A stretch of DNA of 64,000 nt from Pseudomonas putida. GTDB lineage: Bacteria > Pseudomonadota > Gammaproteobacteria > Pseudomonadales > Pseudomonadaceae. The notes below the pieces were generated by a model that saw nothing but the letters and a program-made list of their open reading frames with translations, did not search any database and was not told the DNA's origin. This document shows positions 16,760 to 25,189 of this stretch, in pieces. The position numbers were made by a program, and so were the translations under genes. Position 1 is the first letter of the stretch, and each line of letters begins with the position of its first letter. The stretch lies in assembly GCF_022627325.1 (NCBI RefSeq), contig NZ_JAETZZ010000015.1, forward strand, positions 1-64,000, in the 5' to 3' direction.

Positions 16760-17833
16760 ATGAACATTTCTGCCCAACTCATCAACGCAATCAAAGTACC
16801 ACCAGCAACCGAACTGCTGAACGCCTACACCAAGGCCCAGGCACAGGCCGACATCCAACAGCAGGGCGTAGCGGCCACCGTAGACGCCGTGTGCCACCGG
16901 TTCCGAGAGAAGCGCTCTATGCTGATTCCAGGCCGCTCCCAGGATGACCAGAAGCTCAAGCAATTGGGGCTGGTACAGAATGAGGTACGCATCGCCCTGG
17001 AGCTGCTCGACCGAACTGGCCGACTCCCTGGCGAACTGCCTGCCAATCTGCCGCACCCTGACCAGTACAGCAACACCTTCGCATGGCTCGCCGCACACGC
17101 CCAGGCCATCAAGACCCAGGCAGCCGACAGTGCACTGCTCAAGAACCCGACCGGCCTGCATGGCTACGAGTACCCCGAGTGGCACAAGCACCTGACGCAG
17201 TACGCCCCGGACTTGCCCGAGCTGTTCATGCAACTGGCAGGCTCGATGACCCGTAGCGACTTCGGACGAGACACCACTATCACCCCGACTTACTACGATG
17301 CCTGGAAGCCTGTAGGCCCACTGGTGCATGAGTTGCTGTTTGCCAAGGGCCGTGGTGCTGCTCTGGGTGCCAAGCTGCTGGACTCCATGCCGCAACTGGT
17401 AAGCGCCCTGTACTGGCGCCAACCTGCCCGCGAGTGCTTCGAGGTGATGCAAGGTGCTCTGCTGTCCGCTACCGATGCCGATGCCCTGGTAGTAGCTGGC
17501 TGGACTGTCAAACACACCCAGGCGCTTGAGGCTGCATGCTCCATGTCTGGCCTTATCAGCCAAGCAAACGGGCGCCGACCTGCCACCGTGCGCATCGCTG
17601 CCTTTGAGTTGAACTGCGAACGCCTGGGCGCTGCCTTGAAGCGTCAAGCCGATGCTCTGGAGAAGGCCGAGGAAGGTAAGCGGGAACAAGCTCGACTGCT
17701 GGAGGAACGCTCCGAGCGTAAGGCTAAGGCCCAGCGCATTGCCGACCTGATGGCAAAGCTCGATGACGACACGATCACCCGCGAGGAACTGCAAGAACTG
17801 GACGGCCTACAGCGGGCACAGTACCAGCACTAA
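16760..17833 (+). CDS. Hypothetical element protein with C-terminal coiled coil (357 aa)
   Basis: This is the largest unassigned gene of the element. The product is Ala- and Gln-rich and largely helical. A charged stretch near residues 290-335 (LKRQADALEKAEEGKREQAR and following) should form a coiled coil. The centre has conserved-looking aromatic segments (YEYPEWHKHLTQYAPDLPEL; YYDAWKPVGPLVHELL). There is no Walker, nuclease, polymerase or HTH motif I can see, and no signal peptide. Size and helical character would fit a scaffolding or structural phage protein, but I cannot assign it. Confidence 0.75.
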   Translation: MNISAQLINAIKVPPATELLNAYTKAQAQADIQQQGVAATVDAVCHRFREKRSMLIPGRSQDDQKLKQLGLVQNEVRIALELLDRTGRLPGELPANLPHPDQYSNTFAWLAAHAQAIKTQAADSALLKNPTGLHGYEYPEWHKHLTQYAPDLPELFMQLAGSMTRSDFGRDTTITPTYYDAWKPVGPLVHELLFAKGRGAALGAKLLDSMPQLVSALYWRQPARECFEVMQGALLSATDADALVVAGWTVKHTQALEAACSMSGLISQANGRRPATVRIAAFELNCERLGAALKRQADALEKAEEGKREQARLLEERSERKAKAQRIADLMAKLDDDTITREELQELDGLQRAQYQH

Positions 17834-18191
17834 CGCATGACGTTGGCCAACAAGAGGGAGGGGCAGTAACGCCCTTCCTGCTGGTGACACCAAGGCGGGA
17901 TAGTTGACACCATGTACCAACACGGGGGCATCTGTCTTTTTCTGCTTGTGGCAGGTGTCACTACGGGGCCTCCTAGCTCGATGGATAGCACGCCACCGGA
18001 GAGCTACCAACGTGCAATCAATCCGGCACCTGGGCACAACCGAATCAATGCAGTAGTGCGAGCCTGCGGCTAGGCAGCACCTACCCCAGTGGGTGACCTC
18101 ATGTGTCACAATTGCTGTCACAACCCCTGTCACAAGTCGTTGCCACGGCACCATCGGCCTAGGTAGGATTAGGCACCCTTACTCCTTGTCA
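17834..18191. other. Non-coding right arm of the element
   Basis: No convincing ORF is present in these 358 bp. Visible features are GGTGACACC (17883-17891), TTGACACC (17904-17911) and GGTGTCAC (17954-17961), which relate to the ATGTCACC cluster upstream of the serine recombinase, and the TGTCACAA array described separately. Confidence 0.6.
18104..18135 (+). promoter_or_regulatory. Right TGTCACAA array, candidate integrase arm sites
   Basis: TGTCACAA occurs at 18104-18111, 18116-18123 and 18128-18135, again exactly 12 bp apart. Together with the pair at 12243 and 12255 this puts two and three copies in the same orientation near the two ends of the element. The array ends about 170 bp before the attR core. 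Confidence 0.55.
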
Positions 18192-19142
18192 TCACCCCTC
18201 GGCAAAGCGCATCTCGCGGGTTTGCCCCATCAACAACGGCGCATTCGCCTCGGTCACCCCTCGGATGTAATCCCACAGCAGGGTAATGCGCTTCAACTTG
18301 CGCAAGTCCTCCCGGCAATACATCCAGAACTGTCGCGTCACCTCGATCTGCTCAGGTAACACCGTGACCAGGCGCGCATCCTGCGCCGCCAGAAAACACG
18401 GCAAGATCGCCAACCCTCGCCCCTGCAACGCCGCCGTGTACTGTGCGATCACACTGGTACTGCGCAGGTGCGCGCTGGCGTTGGGAATCAGATTGGCCAA
18501 GTACAGCAGCTCGGAGCTGAACGCCAGGTCATCCACATAGCTGATGAACGGATGGCCAACCAGGTCGCTGACCTGGTCGATCGGCGCATGGTTGTCCAGA
18601 TAATCCTGGGTCGCATACAGCCGCAGCCGGTAGTCGCACAGCTTGCAGCACACATACGGCCCATGCTCGGGCCGCTCCAAAGCGATGACGATGTCCGCCT
18701 CGCGCTTGGACAGGCTGATGAAATGCGGCAGCGGCAGAATATCCACCGATATCGCCGGGTAGGCATCGACGAAATGGCTCAACTGCGGGGTGACGAAAAA
18801 GCTGCCGAAGCCTTCCGTACACCCCATGCGCACATGGCCCGACAACGCCACGCCTGAACCGGACACCTGTTCGCAGGCCATGTGCAGCGTGCTTTCGATC
18901 GACTCCGCATAACCGAGCAAGCGCTGCCCCTCGGCAGTCAGGACAAAGCCATTGGTCCGGGATTTCTCGAAAAGAAGTGTACCCAACGCACCTTCCAGCG
19001 AAGTGATGCGCCGCGACACCGTGGTGTAGTCGACGCTCAGGCGTTTGGCCGCGCTGCTGGCCTTGCGGGTGCGTGCCACTTCGAGGAAGAACTTCAAATC
19101 GTCCCAGTTCAGCGAACTGAGGGAGGTCAGGTCTTTTTGCAT
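18192..19142 (-). CDS. LysR-family regulator, likely of the mmsAB operon; attachment gene of the element
   Basis: The 316-residue protein (start ATG at 19142) has an N-terminal winged HTH (LKFFLEVARTRKASSAAKRL, then TTVSRRITSLEGALGTLLFE) and a C-terminal effector domain. It is divergent from mmsA (132-bp spacer), so it probably controls that operon. Its last ~115 bp (18192-18306) lie inside the integrated element and are a synonymously recoded version of the original tail at 12030-12144; the protein ends FAEG instead of FAQQ. In-frame codons extend further upstream, but a longer start would cross into the mmsA promoter and coding region. Confidence 0.88.
   Translation of the reverse strand: MQKDLTSLSSLNWDDLKFFLEVARTRKASSAAKRLSVDYTTVSRRITSLEGALGTLLFEKSRTNGFVLTAEGQRLLGYAESIESTLHMACEQVSGSGVALSGHVRMGCTEGFGSFFVTPQLSHFVDAYPAISVDILPLPHFISLSKREADIVIALERPEHGPYVCCKLCDYRLRLYATQDYLDNHAPIDQVSDLVGHPFISYVDDLAFSSELLYLANLIPNASAHLRSTSVIAQYTAALQGRGLAILPCFLAAQDARLVTVLPEQIEVTRQFWMYCREDLRKLKRITLLWDYIRGVTEANAPLLMGQTREMRFAEG
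18307..18330 (+). repeat. Right attachment-site core (attR)
   Basis: Identical over 24 bp to 12145-12168. It lies within the LysR reading frame and encodes FWMYCRED on the minus strand. Sequence to its right is original chromosome; sequence to its left belongs to the element. Confidence 0.8.
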
Positions 19143-19274
19143 GTTGATCCGGTTTTTTTGTGCGTTCTTGTTGGATGTTTGCACATCTATACTCGAAAAA
19201 AGCCCCATGACGCCACCTCGCGTTTGCACGGCGCTGGCGATCTCGTCCTGACAATAATTCCAAGGAGAACGCAG

Positions 19275-20801
19275 ATGAACGCACCCCAATCCCCCGACCA
19301 GACCAAGGTCGAGCAGGTCAAGCTGCTGATCGACGGCCAGTGGGTCGAGTCCAAGACCACCGAATGGCGCGACATCGTCAACCCGGCCACCCAGCAGGTG
19401 CTGGCGCGGGTGCCGTTCGCCACCGTCGAAGAAGTGGATGCCGCCGTGGCGGCTGCCGAGCGCGCCTTCAAGACCTGGCGCGACACCCCGATCGGCGCAC
19501 GCATGCGCATCATGCTCAAGCTGCAGGCGTTGATCCGCGAACACAGCAAGCGCATTGCCCTGACCCTGAGCGCCGAGCAGGGCAAAACCATTGCCGATGC
19601 CGAAGGTGATATTTTCCGAGGCCTGGAAGTGGTCGAGCACGCCGCCTCCATCGGCACCTTACAAATGGGCGAGTTCGCCGAAAACGTCGCCGGCGGAGTC
19701 GACACCTACACGCTGCGCCAACCCATCGGCGTGTGCGCCGGCATCACCCCGTTCAACTTCCCGGCGATGATCCCCCTGTGGATGTTCCCCATGGCCATCG
19801 TCTGCGGTAACACCTTCGTGCTCAAACCGTCCGAGCAGGACCCGCTGTCGACCATGATGCTGGTCGAGCTGGCGCTGGAAGCCGGGGTGCCGGCCGGTGT
19901 GCTGAACGTGGTCCACGGCGGCAAGCAGGTAGTGGATGCGATCTGCACGCACAAGGATATCAAGGCGATCTCCTTCGTCGGGTCCACCGAAGTCGGCACC
20001 CATGTGTACAACCTGGGCAGCCAGCACGGCAAACGCGTGCAGTCGATGATGGGGGCCAAGAACCACGCCGTGGTCCTGCCCGATGCCAACCGTACCCAGA
20101 CCATCAACGCCCTGGTCGGTGCCGCCTTCGGCGCCGCGGGCCAGCGCTGCATGGCCACCTCGGTGGCGGTGCTGGTGGGCAAGGCGCGTGAATGGCTGCC
20201 CGACATCAAGGACGCGGCCAGCAAGCTCAAGGTCAACGCCGGCAGCGAGCCGGGCACCGATGTCGGCCCGCTCGTCTCCAAGCGTGCCAAGGAGCGTGTG
20301 CTGGGCCTGATCGAAAGCGGTATCAAGGAAGGCGCCAAGCTGGAACTCGATGGCCGCGAAGTGACGGTCCCGGGTTACGAGCAAGGCAATTTCGTCGGCC
20401 CGACCCTGTTCTCCGGTGTGACAACCGATATGCAGGTCTACACCCAGGAAATCTTCGGCCCGGTTCTGGTGACCCTGGCAGTCGACACCCTCGACGAAGC
20501 CATCGCCCTGGTCAACGCCAACCCGTTCGGCAACGGCACAGGCCTGTTCACCCAGAGCGGCGCGGCGGCGCGCAAGTTCCAGAGCGAAATCGACATCGGC
20601 CAGGTCGGTATCAATATCCCGATCCCGGTACCCGTGCCGTTCTTCAGCTTCACCGGGTCGCGTGGCTCCAAGCTCGGCGACCTCGGCCCGTACGGCAAGC
20701 AGGTGGTGCAGTTCTACACGCAGACCAAGACCGTCACCGCCCGCTGGTTCGATGATGACAGCGTCAATGACGGTGTGAACACCACCATCAGCCTGCGCTA
20801 A
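19275..20801 (+). CDS. mmsA: Methylmalonate-semialdehyde dehydrogenase (CoA-acylating)
   Basis: MmsA oxidises methylmalonate semialdehyde to propionyl-CoA in valine and thymine catabolism. The 508-residue aldehyde dehydrogenase has ITPFNFPAMIPLWM, the NAD-binding FVGSTEVG loop and the catalytic Cys in AAGQRCMATS. The start ATG 19275 follows an AAGGAG (19262-19267). GACAATAA just before that (19250-19257) is one base off a Crc/Hfq AAYAAYAA target. mmsB follows after 10 bases. Confidence 0.93.
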   Translation: MNAPQSPDQTKVEQVKLLIDGQWVESKTTEWRDIVNPATQQVLARVPFATVEEVDAAVAAAERAFKTWRDTPIGARMRIMLKLQALIREHSKRIALTLSAEQGKTIADAEGDIFRGLEVVEHAASIGTLQMGEFAENVAGGVDTYTLRQPIGVCAGITPFNFPAMIPLWMFPMAIVCGNTFVLKPSEQDPLSTMMLVELALEAGVPAGVLNVVHGGKQVVDAICTHKDIKAISFVGSTEVGTHVYNLGSQHGKRVQSMMGAKNHAVVLPDANRTQTINALVGAAFGAAGQRCMATSVAVLVGKAREWLPDIKDAASKLKVNAGSEPGTDVGPLVSKRAKERVLGLIESGIKEGAKLELDGREVTVPGYEQGNFVGPTLFSGVTTDMQVYTQEIFGPVLVTLAVDTLDEAIALVNANPFGNGTGLFTQSGAAARKFQSEIDIGQVGINIPIPVPVPFFSFTGSRGSKLGDLGPYGKQVVQFYTQTKTVTARWFDDDSVNDGVNTTISLR

Positions 20802-20811
20802 GGAGATCGCC

Positions 20812-21699
20812 ATGCGTATCGCATTCATCGGCCTGGGCAACATGGGCGCCCCCATGGCCCGCAACCTGATCAAGGCCGGGCACCAGTTGAACCTGTTCGA
20901 CCTGAACAAGACCGTACTGGCCGAGCTCGCCGAACTGGGCGGGCAGGTCAGCGCTTCGCCCAAGGAAGCGGCAGCCAACAGCGAGCTGGTGATCACCATG
21001 CTGCCGGCTGCAACCCATGTGCGCAGTGTCTACCTGAACGAAGACGGCGTGCTGGCGGGCGTGCGCCCGGGCACACCGACCGTGGACTGCAGCACCATCG
21101 ACCCGCAGACGGCGCGCGAGGTGTGCAAGGCCGCTGCGGCCAAGGGTGTGGACATGGGCGATGCGCCGGTTTCCGGCGGCACTGGCGGCGCGGCGGCAGG
21201 CACCTTGACGTTCATGGTCGGTGCCAGCGCAGCGCTTTTTGCCACGCTCAAGCCGGTGCTGGAACAGATGGGCCGCAACATCGTGCACTGCGGTGAGGTC
21301 GGCACCGGGCAGATTGCCAAGGTCTGCAACAACCTGCTGCTGGGCATCTCGATGATCGGCGTGGCCGAGGCCATGGCGCTGGGCAATGCGCTGGGGATCG
21401 ACACCAAGGTACTGGCCGGCATCATCAACAGCTCGACCGGGCGTTGCTGGAGTTCCGATACCTACAACCCCTGGCCGGGCATCATCGAAACCGCCCCGGC
21501 CTCCCGCGGCTATACCGGTGGCTTTGGTGCCGAGCTGATGCTCAAGGACCTGGGGCTGGCGACCGAAGCCGCGCGCCAGGTGCACCAACCAGTCATTCTC
21601 GGAGCTGTGGCCCAGCAGCTGTATCAGGCGATGAGCCTGCGCGGCGAGGGTGGCAAAGATTTCTCGGCGATCGTCGAGGGCTACCGCAAGAAGGATTGA
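20812..21699 (+). CDS. mmsB: 3-hydroxyisobutyrate dehydrogenase
   Basis: MmsB oxidises 3-hydroxyisobutyrate to methylmalonate semialdehyde, the substrate of MmsA. The 295-residue protein has the N-terminal Rossmann motif IAFIGLGNMGAPMARNL, the DAPVSGGTGGA substrate-binding segment and the catalytic Lys in GQIAKVCNNLLLG. It follows mmsA by 10 bp with an AAGGAG, so the two genes form one operon. An A/T-rich stretch with a T run (21781-21787) follows. Confidence 0.95.
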   Translation: MRIAFIGLGNMGAPMARNLIKAGHQLNLFDLNKTVLAELAELGGQVSASPKEAAANSELVITMLPAATHVRSVYLNEDGVLAGVRPGTPTVDCSTIDPQTAREVCKAAAAKGVDMGDAPVSGGTGGAAAGTLTFMVGASAALFATLKPVLEQMGRNIVHCGEVGTGQIAKVCNNLLLGISMIGVAEAMALGNALGIDTKVLAGIINSSTGRCWSSDTYNPWPGIIETAPASRGYTGGFGAELMLKDLGLATEAARQVHQPVILGAVAQQLYQAMSLRGEGGKDFSAIVEGYRKKD

Positions 21700-21818
21700 C
21701 GAGCGAGGTGGACTTCATCGCGGGCCGGCCGGCCTTCCCTCTGTAACTGCGCACCAGAGGGGAGGTTGCCTGCCTCGCGATTTTTTTAACAGCTGGTTTG
21801 TCAAAAACTTAGGCGTAA

Positions 21819-22163
21819 TCAGGCAAAGACGAAATATTTACGTACCGTCTCGACCACTTCCCAGGTCCCTTTCATGCCCGGTTCGATCACGAACACATCA
21901 CCGGCCTTCAGGTGTTTGGGCGCTTCACCTTCCGGGGTGACGATGCAGTAACCCTCAAGAAAGTGGCAGAACTCCCACTTCTCGTAGTTGACCTCGAACT
22001 TGCCCGGCGTGCAGATCCAGGTGCCCATGATCTTGCTGCCGTCGGCCGACAGGTAAGCATTGAGGTTGACGGTGTGCGGATCGCCGCCGATGCGCTTCCA
22101 CTTGGTAGCGTCCACGACCGGTGTCGGGCAAGTTTCGCGCAGGACGGTGATGAAATCGGACAT
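21819..22163 (-). CDS. Cupin-domain protein (EutQ-like, DUF861)
   Basis: The 114-residue product starts MSDFITVLRETCPTPVV at ATG 22163. A single cupin barrel is visible with GTWICTPGKFEVNYEKWEFCHFLEG and a second motif around LKAGDVFVIEPGMKGTWEV. Such proteins often bind sugars or amino-acid-derived ligands; the substrate cannot be told. It is the only gene between mmsB and the next LysR gene and is convergent with mmsB. Confidence 0.8.
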   Translation of the reverse strand: MSDFITVLRETCPTPVVDATKWKRIGGDPHTVNLNAYLSADGSKIMGTWICTPGKFEVNYEKWEFCHFLEGYCIVTPEGEAPKHLKAGDVFVIEPGMKGTWEVVETVRKYFVFA

Positions 22164-22287
22164 GGCACAACTCCTGGTGACTGGCTGAATGACTCGACAC
22201 CATAGGGCCATTGGCCGAGCCGCAGTTGCCTGGGCTCGACGTTCAGGTGCCTGACTGCGCTATGTGCATGCGCGTGGGTAAACGCGC

Positions 22288-23172
22288 TCAGGGCTTGGCC
22301 AGCCGCTCGACCAACCCGGCCGCATAGCCTGGCAACCCCGCAAAATCTCGTGCGCACAGCAGCAATCGGCGATTCGCCCAGTCCTCACGCAGCGCCACCC
22401 AGTGCAGCGGCAACACGCCTTCCCAGCGCTTCACTGCCGCCAATGGCACCACGCCAACCCCGGCGCCACCTGCAACCATGCGGATCACCCCGTCAAAGCC
22501 TTCGGCGCGCACCCGTACGTGCATGCGCCGCCCTTCGCGCAGGGCCTGCTCCTCCAGATACAACGCCAGGGCGCTGTTCGCACCGAGCCCGACATGCCCG
22601 TGGGCAAGGCTGCCGATGAAGCTTGGGGCAGGCTCCGAGCTGAGCGGGTGAGCAAGCGGGGTGATCAGTACCAGCGGGTCGTCGCGAAACGGCAGGGTTT
22701 GCAGGTGCGTGCTGGGCGCAGCGGTGGAGATGATGCCCACATCGGCCATGCCTTGGCTGATCGACTGCACGATCCTCAGGCTCGGCATTTCCTGCACGTC
22801 GACGCTCACACCAGGGTTTTCCGCCAGATACCCGGCCAACTGCTCCGGCAGGTATTCGGTCAGCGCCGCCGTGTTGCACAGCAGGCGCACCTGGCCCTGC
22901 TGCCCCTGAGCGTACTGGCCCAAATCGAACTGCAGGCGTTCGACCTGCTGGCCGATCAGCCGAGCATGCTGAAGCAGCGCCTGGCCCGCCGGGGTCGGCT
23001 GTACACCGCGGCGGTTGCGTTCCAGCAACGCAGTACCGAGCGAGGCTTCCATGGCACGGATTCGCGCACTGGCAGCTGGCAGCGACAGGTGACTGCAGCG
23101 GGCCCCGGCGGTGATGTTGCCGCACTCCAGGGTGTGCCGAAATAGCGTGAGATCAATCAGGTCGAAATGCAT
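22288..23172 (-). CDS. LysR-family transcriptional regulator
   Basis: The 294-residue protein has an N-terminal HTH (LTLFRHTLECGNITAGARCS, then ASARIRAMEASLGTALLERNRRGVQPT) and a LysR substrate-binding domain. It is divergent from a TauE/SafE permease gene, starting only about 65 bp from it, so that permease is the likely target. The effector is unknown. Confidence 0.88.
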   Translation of the reverse strand: MHFDLIDLTLFRHTLECGNITAGARCSHLSLPAASARIRAMEASLGTALLERNRRGVQPTPAGQALLQHARLIGQQVERLQFDLGQYAQGQQGQVRLLCNTAALTEYLPEQLAGYLAENPGVSVDVQEMPSLRIVQSISQGMADVGIISTAAPSTHLQTLPFRDDPLVLITPLAHPLSSEPAPSFIGSLAHGHVGLGANSALALYLEEQALREGRRMHVRVRAEGFDGVIRMVAGGAGVGVVPLAAVKRWEGVLPLHWVALREDWANRRLLLCARDFAGLPGYAAGLVERLAKP

Positions 23173-23238
23173 CAGCCTCTGTCCTGGCGAGAGTCAGGCT
23201 GAGTATATGGCAGATTTTCAGCCGCCCCGTTGCACGCC

Positions 23239-24015
23239 ATGATGGTGGTCATGAATGACCTGATCGCTTTCTATCAACATATCGGGCCGGCTCTGTCCCT
23301 GCTGGTAATCATGACGTTCCTGCTGGCGGGCGCGGTGAAAGGGGTGATCGGCCTGGGCCTGCCGACCATCGCGATGGGGCTTTTGGGCCTGGCTATGCCT
23401 CCGGCGCAGGCTGCCGCGTTGCTGATCGTGCCATCGACTATCACCAACCTTTGGCAGCTGGCGGCGGGAGGCCACCTGCCGGCGTTGCTGCGGCGTCTCG
23501 GGCCGATGCTCGTCATGATCTTTATCGGTACGCTGCTTGGTAGTGCCTGGCTGGGGATCGACAGTGGCCCATGGGCGGCGCATGCGTTGGGCGCGGCGCT
23601 GCTGGTGTACGCCTTGTATGGCCTGATCGGGCCTGGCCTGCGGCTGGCGGCAGGCAGAGAAGGGTGGCTTGGGCCGTTGTGCGGGATGCTGACCGGCATC
23701 GTGAGCGCCGCCACGGGGGTGTTCGTGATACCCGCAGTGCCTTACCTGCAGAGCCTTGGCCTGAGCCGCGACGAAATGATCCAGGCATTGGGCCTGTCGT
23801 TCACCGTCTCGACCCTGGCGCTGGCCCTGGGCCTGGCTGGCCAAGACGCCTTGGGTGGCCAGGCAATGGGGGCTTCATTTTTGATGCTGGCACCGGCGCT
23901 CCTGGGCATGCTGGCTGGCCAATGGCTGCGCCAGCGCATCAGCGCCGTGCTGTTCAAACGGTGCTTCTTCATCGGCCTGGCCGCGCTGGGCGGCCACCTG
24001 CTGATCAACGGCTAG
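23239..24015 (+). CDS. TauE/SafE-family membrane permease
   Basis: This integral membrane protein has about eight hydrophobic segments with the family pattern FLLAGAVKGVIGLGLPTIAM near the N-terminus and a repeat of it around GPLCGMLTGIVSAATGVFVI. The family exports sulfite, sulfoacetate or related small organic anions. The start is uncertain: ATG 23239, 23242 or 23251, or TTG 23230; none has a clear ribosome site. It is divergent from a LysR regulator, and its end overlaps the convergent ABM gene by 11 bp. Confidence 0.85.
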   Translation: MMVVMNDLIAFYQHIGPALSLLVIMTFLLAGAVKGVIGLGLPTIAMGLLGLAMPPAQAAALLIVPSTITNLWQLAAGGHLPALLRRLGPMLVMIFIGTLLGSAWLGIDSGPWAAHALGAALLVYALYGLIGPGLRLAAGREGWLGPLCGMLTGIVSAATGVFVIPAVPYLQSLGLSRDEMIQALGLSFTVSTLALALGLAGQDALGGQAMGASFLMLAPALLGMLAGQWLRQRISAVLFKRCFFIGLAALGGHLLING

Positions 24016-24319
24016 CGGAGGACGCGCTGAGCATTTCTATCAGCTGGATATCGAAGTCACGCTCAAGGTAGTCCATACGTTTTTCGAAGAACTCGACCAT
24101 GTGCGGCAACGCCGAATGCACATCCAGCGCCGCTTTGTTGGCCCATACCTCGAAGAATACGAACAGGCTTGGGTCTTCCTTGTCGCGCAGCATGTGGTAT
24201 TCGATGCAGCCAGGCTCATTGCGGCTCGGTTCAACGTAGGCGCGGAACAGGGTTTCGAATGCTTCGGCCATTTCCGGACGGGTCTTTGCCTTGAGAATGA
24301 AGGCGTACTGCTCGCTCAT
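24005..24319 (-). CDS. ABM-family quinol monooxygenase (YgiN-like)
   Basis: The 104-residue protein has the antibiotic-biosynthesis-monooxygenase fold: KAKTRPEMAEAFETLFRAYV, then EPGCIEYHMLRDKEDPSLFV and ALDVHSALPHMVEFFEKRM. YgiN in E. coli is a quinol monooxygenase encoded next to MdaB, and here mdaB lies divergently 160 bp away. A shared role in quinone turnover is therefore likely. Confidence 0.82.
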   Translation of the reverse strand: MSEQYAFILKAKTRPEMAEAFETLFRAYVEPSRNEPGCIEYHMLRDKEDPSLFVFFEVWANKAALDVHSALPHMVEFFEKRMDYLERDFDIQLIEMLSASSASR

Positions 24320-24478
24320 TGATCACAACTCATTTGATGATGGGATGAAGCGATTCTAAGGCAATAATGAGCTTTGGATTCGTGACTTATGGTCAATTGT
24401 ATTTTGCCCCGCTCACCCTGTATCCCATGCCCCATGATCGCTAATCTGCCGGCCATTGATTCTTGACGCGAGGTCAGC

Positions 24479-25069
24479 ATGAAAAAGATTCTCCTGCTCA
24501 ATGGCGGTAAACAGTTCGCCCACTCTGAGGGTCGCCTCAACCAGACGCTGCACGAGGCCGCCCTCGCTCATCTCGACCGAGCCGGTTTTGACGTGCAGCA
24601 AACCTTCATCGACGCCGGCTACGACGTGCAGGCCGAAGTCGAGAAATTCCTCTGGGCCGATGTGGTGATCTACCAGATGCCGGGCTGGTGGATGGGCGCA
24701 CCCTGGACCGTCAAGAAATACATCGACGAAGTCTTCACTGCAGGCCACGGCAGCCTCTACGCCAACGATGGCCGGACCCGCTCGGATGCTTCGCAGAAGT
24801 ACGGTAGCGGTGGCCTGGTGCAGGGCAAGCAGTACATGCTGTCGCTGACCTGGAACGCACCGCAGCAGGCCTTCGACGACCCGAGCGATTTCTTCGAGGG
24901 CAAAGGGGTGGATGCGGTGTATTTCCCGTTCCACAAGGCCAATCAGTTCCTCGGCATGACCGGCCTGCCAACCTATCTGGCAGTCGATGTGATGAAGCGC
25001 CCGGATGTGCCGGCTGCGTTGGCAGCTTATGAGGCGCATCTGAATGCCGTGTTCGGCGTCGCTCAGTGA
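24479..25069 (+). CDS. mdaB: NAD(P)H:quinone oxidoreductase MdaB
   Basis: A flavodoxin-like two-electron quinone reductase of 196 residues that protects against quinones and oxidants. It matches MdaB by the start KKILLLNGGKQFAHSEGRLN, the YQMPGWWMGAPWTVKKYIDE segment, and LSLTWNAPQQAF with FFEGKGVDAVYFPFHKANQF. A LysR gene downstream on the same strand is a candidate regulator. Confidence 0.92.
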   Translation: MKKILLLNGGKQFAHSEGRLNQTLHEAALAHLDRAGFDVQQTFIDAGYDVQAEVEKFLWADVVIYQMPGWWMGAPWTVKKYIDEVFTAGHGSLYANDGRTRSDASQKYGSGGLVQGKQYMLSLTWNAPQQAFDDPSDFFEGKGVDAVYFPFHKANQFLGMTGLPTYLAVDVMKRPDVPAALAAYEAHLNAVFGVAQ

Positions 25070-25073
25070 AATA

Positions 25074-25129
25074 GGGCCGCTTCGCGCATCAATCGCCGGC
25101 TTGCCGGCGATTGGGGCGCGAAGCGGCCC
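25074..25129. terminator. Nested palindrome after mdaB (REP-like terminator)
   Basis: An outer stem, GGGCCGCTTCGCGC (25074-25087) with GCGCGAAGCGGCCC (25116-25129), encloses a perfect palindrome AATCGCCGGC-TT-GCCGGCGATT (25091-25112). The core resembles the REP sequences near 11881. It probably ends mdaB transcripts; there is no long T tract. Confidence 0.6.
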
Positions 25130-25189
25130 CTTGCACAGGGGCCGATCACCCGCTATCAATCACGGCATATTCATTGTGTGGTCAATCCT

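Larger units (their letters stand above)
12145..18330 (+). mobile_element. 6.2-kb integrative element inserted in the 3' end of a LysR gene
   Basis: The ends are a 24-bp perfect direct repeat (12145-12168 and 18307-18330) that lies within LysR coding sequence. Inside are a tyrosine integrase next to the left end, a serine recombinase, a KilA-N protein and five or so ORFs without recognised function. Genes on both sides belong to the conserved core. The element brings its own LysR 3' end (18192-18306), so the target gene stays intact. I see no replication, capsid, terminase or RNA polymerase gene. It could be a phage satellite, a degraded prophage or an integrated plasmid-like island. Confidence 0.85.

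Noticed and set aside
12145..18330. Element as a complete prophage
   Set aside because: No terminase, capsid, portal, tail, lysis or replication gene is recognisable, and the size is only 6.2 kb.
18882..19274. N-terminal extension of mmsA by 131 codons
   Set aside because: It would run through the LysR gene and the promoter region on the other strand. ATG 19275 has a good ribosome site and gives the normal family length.
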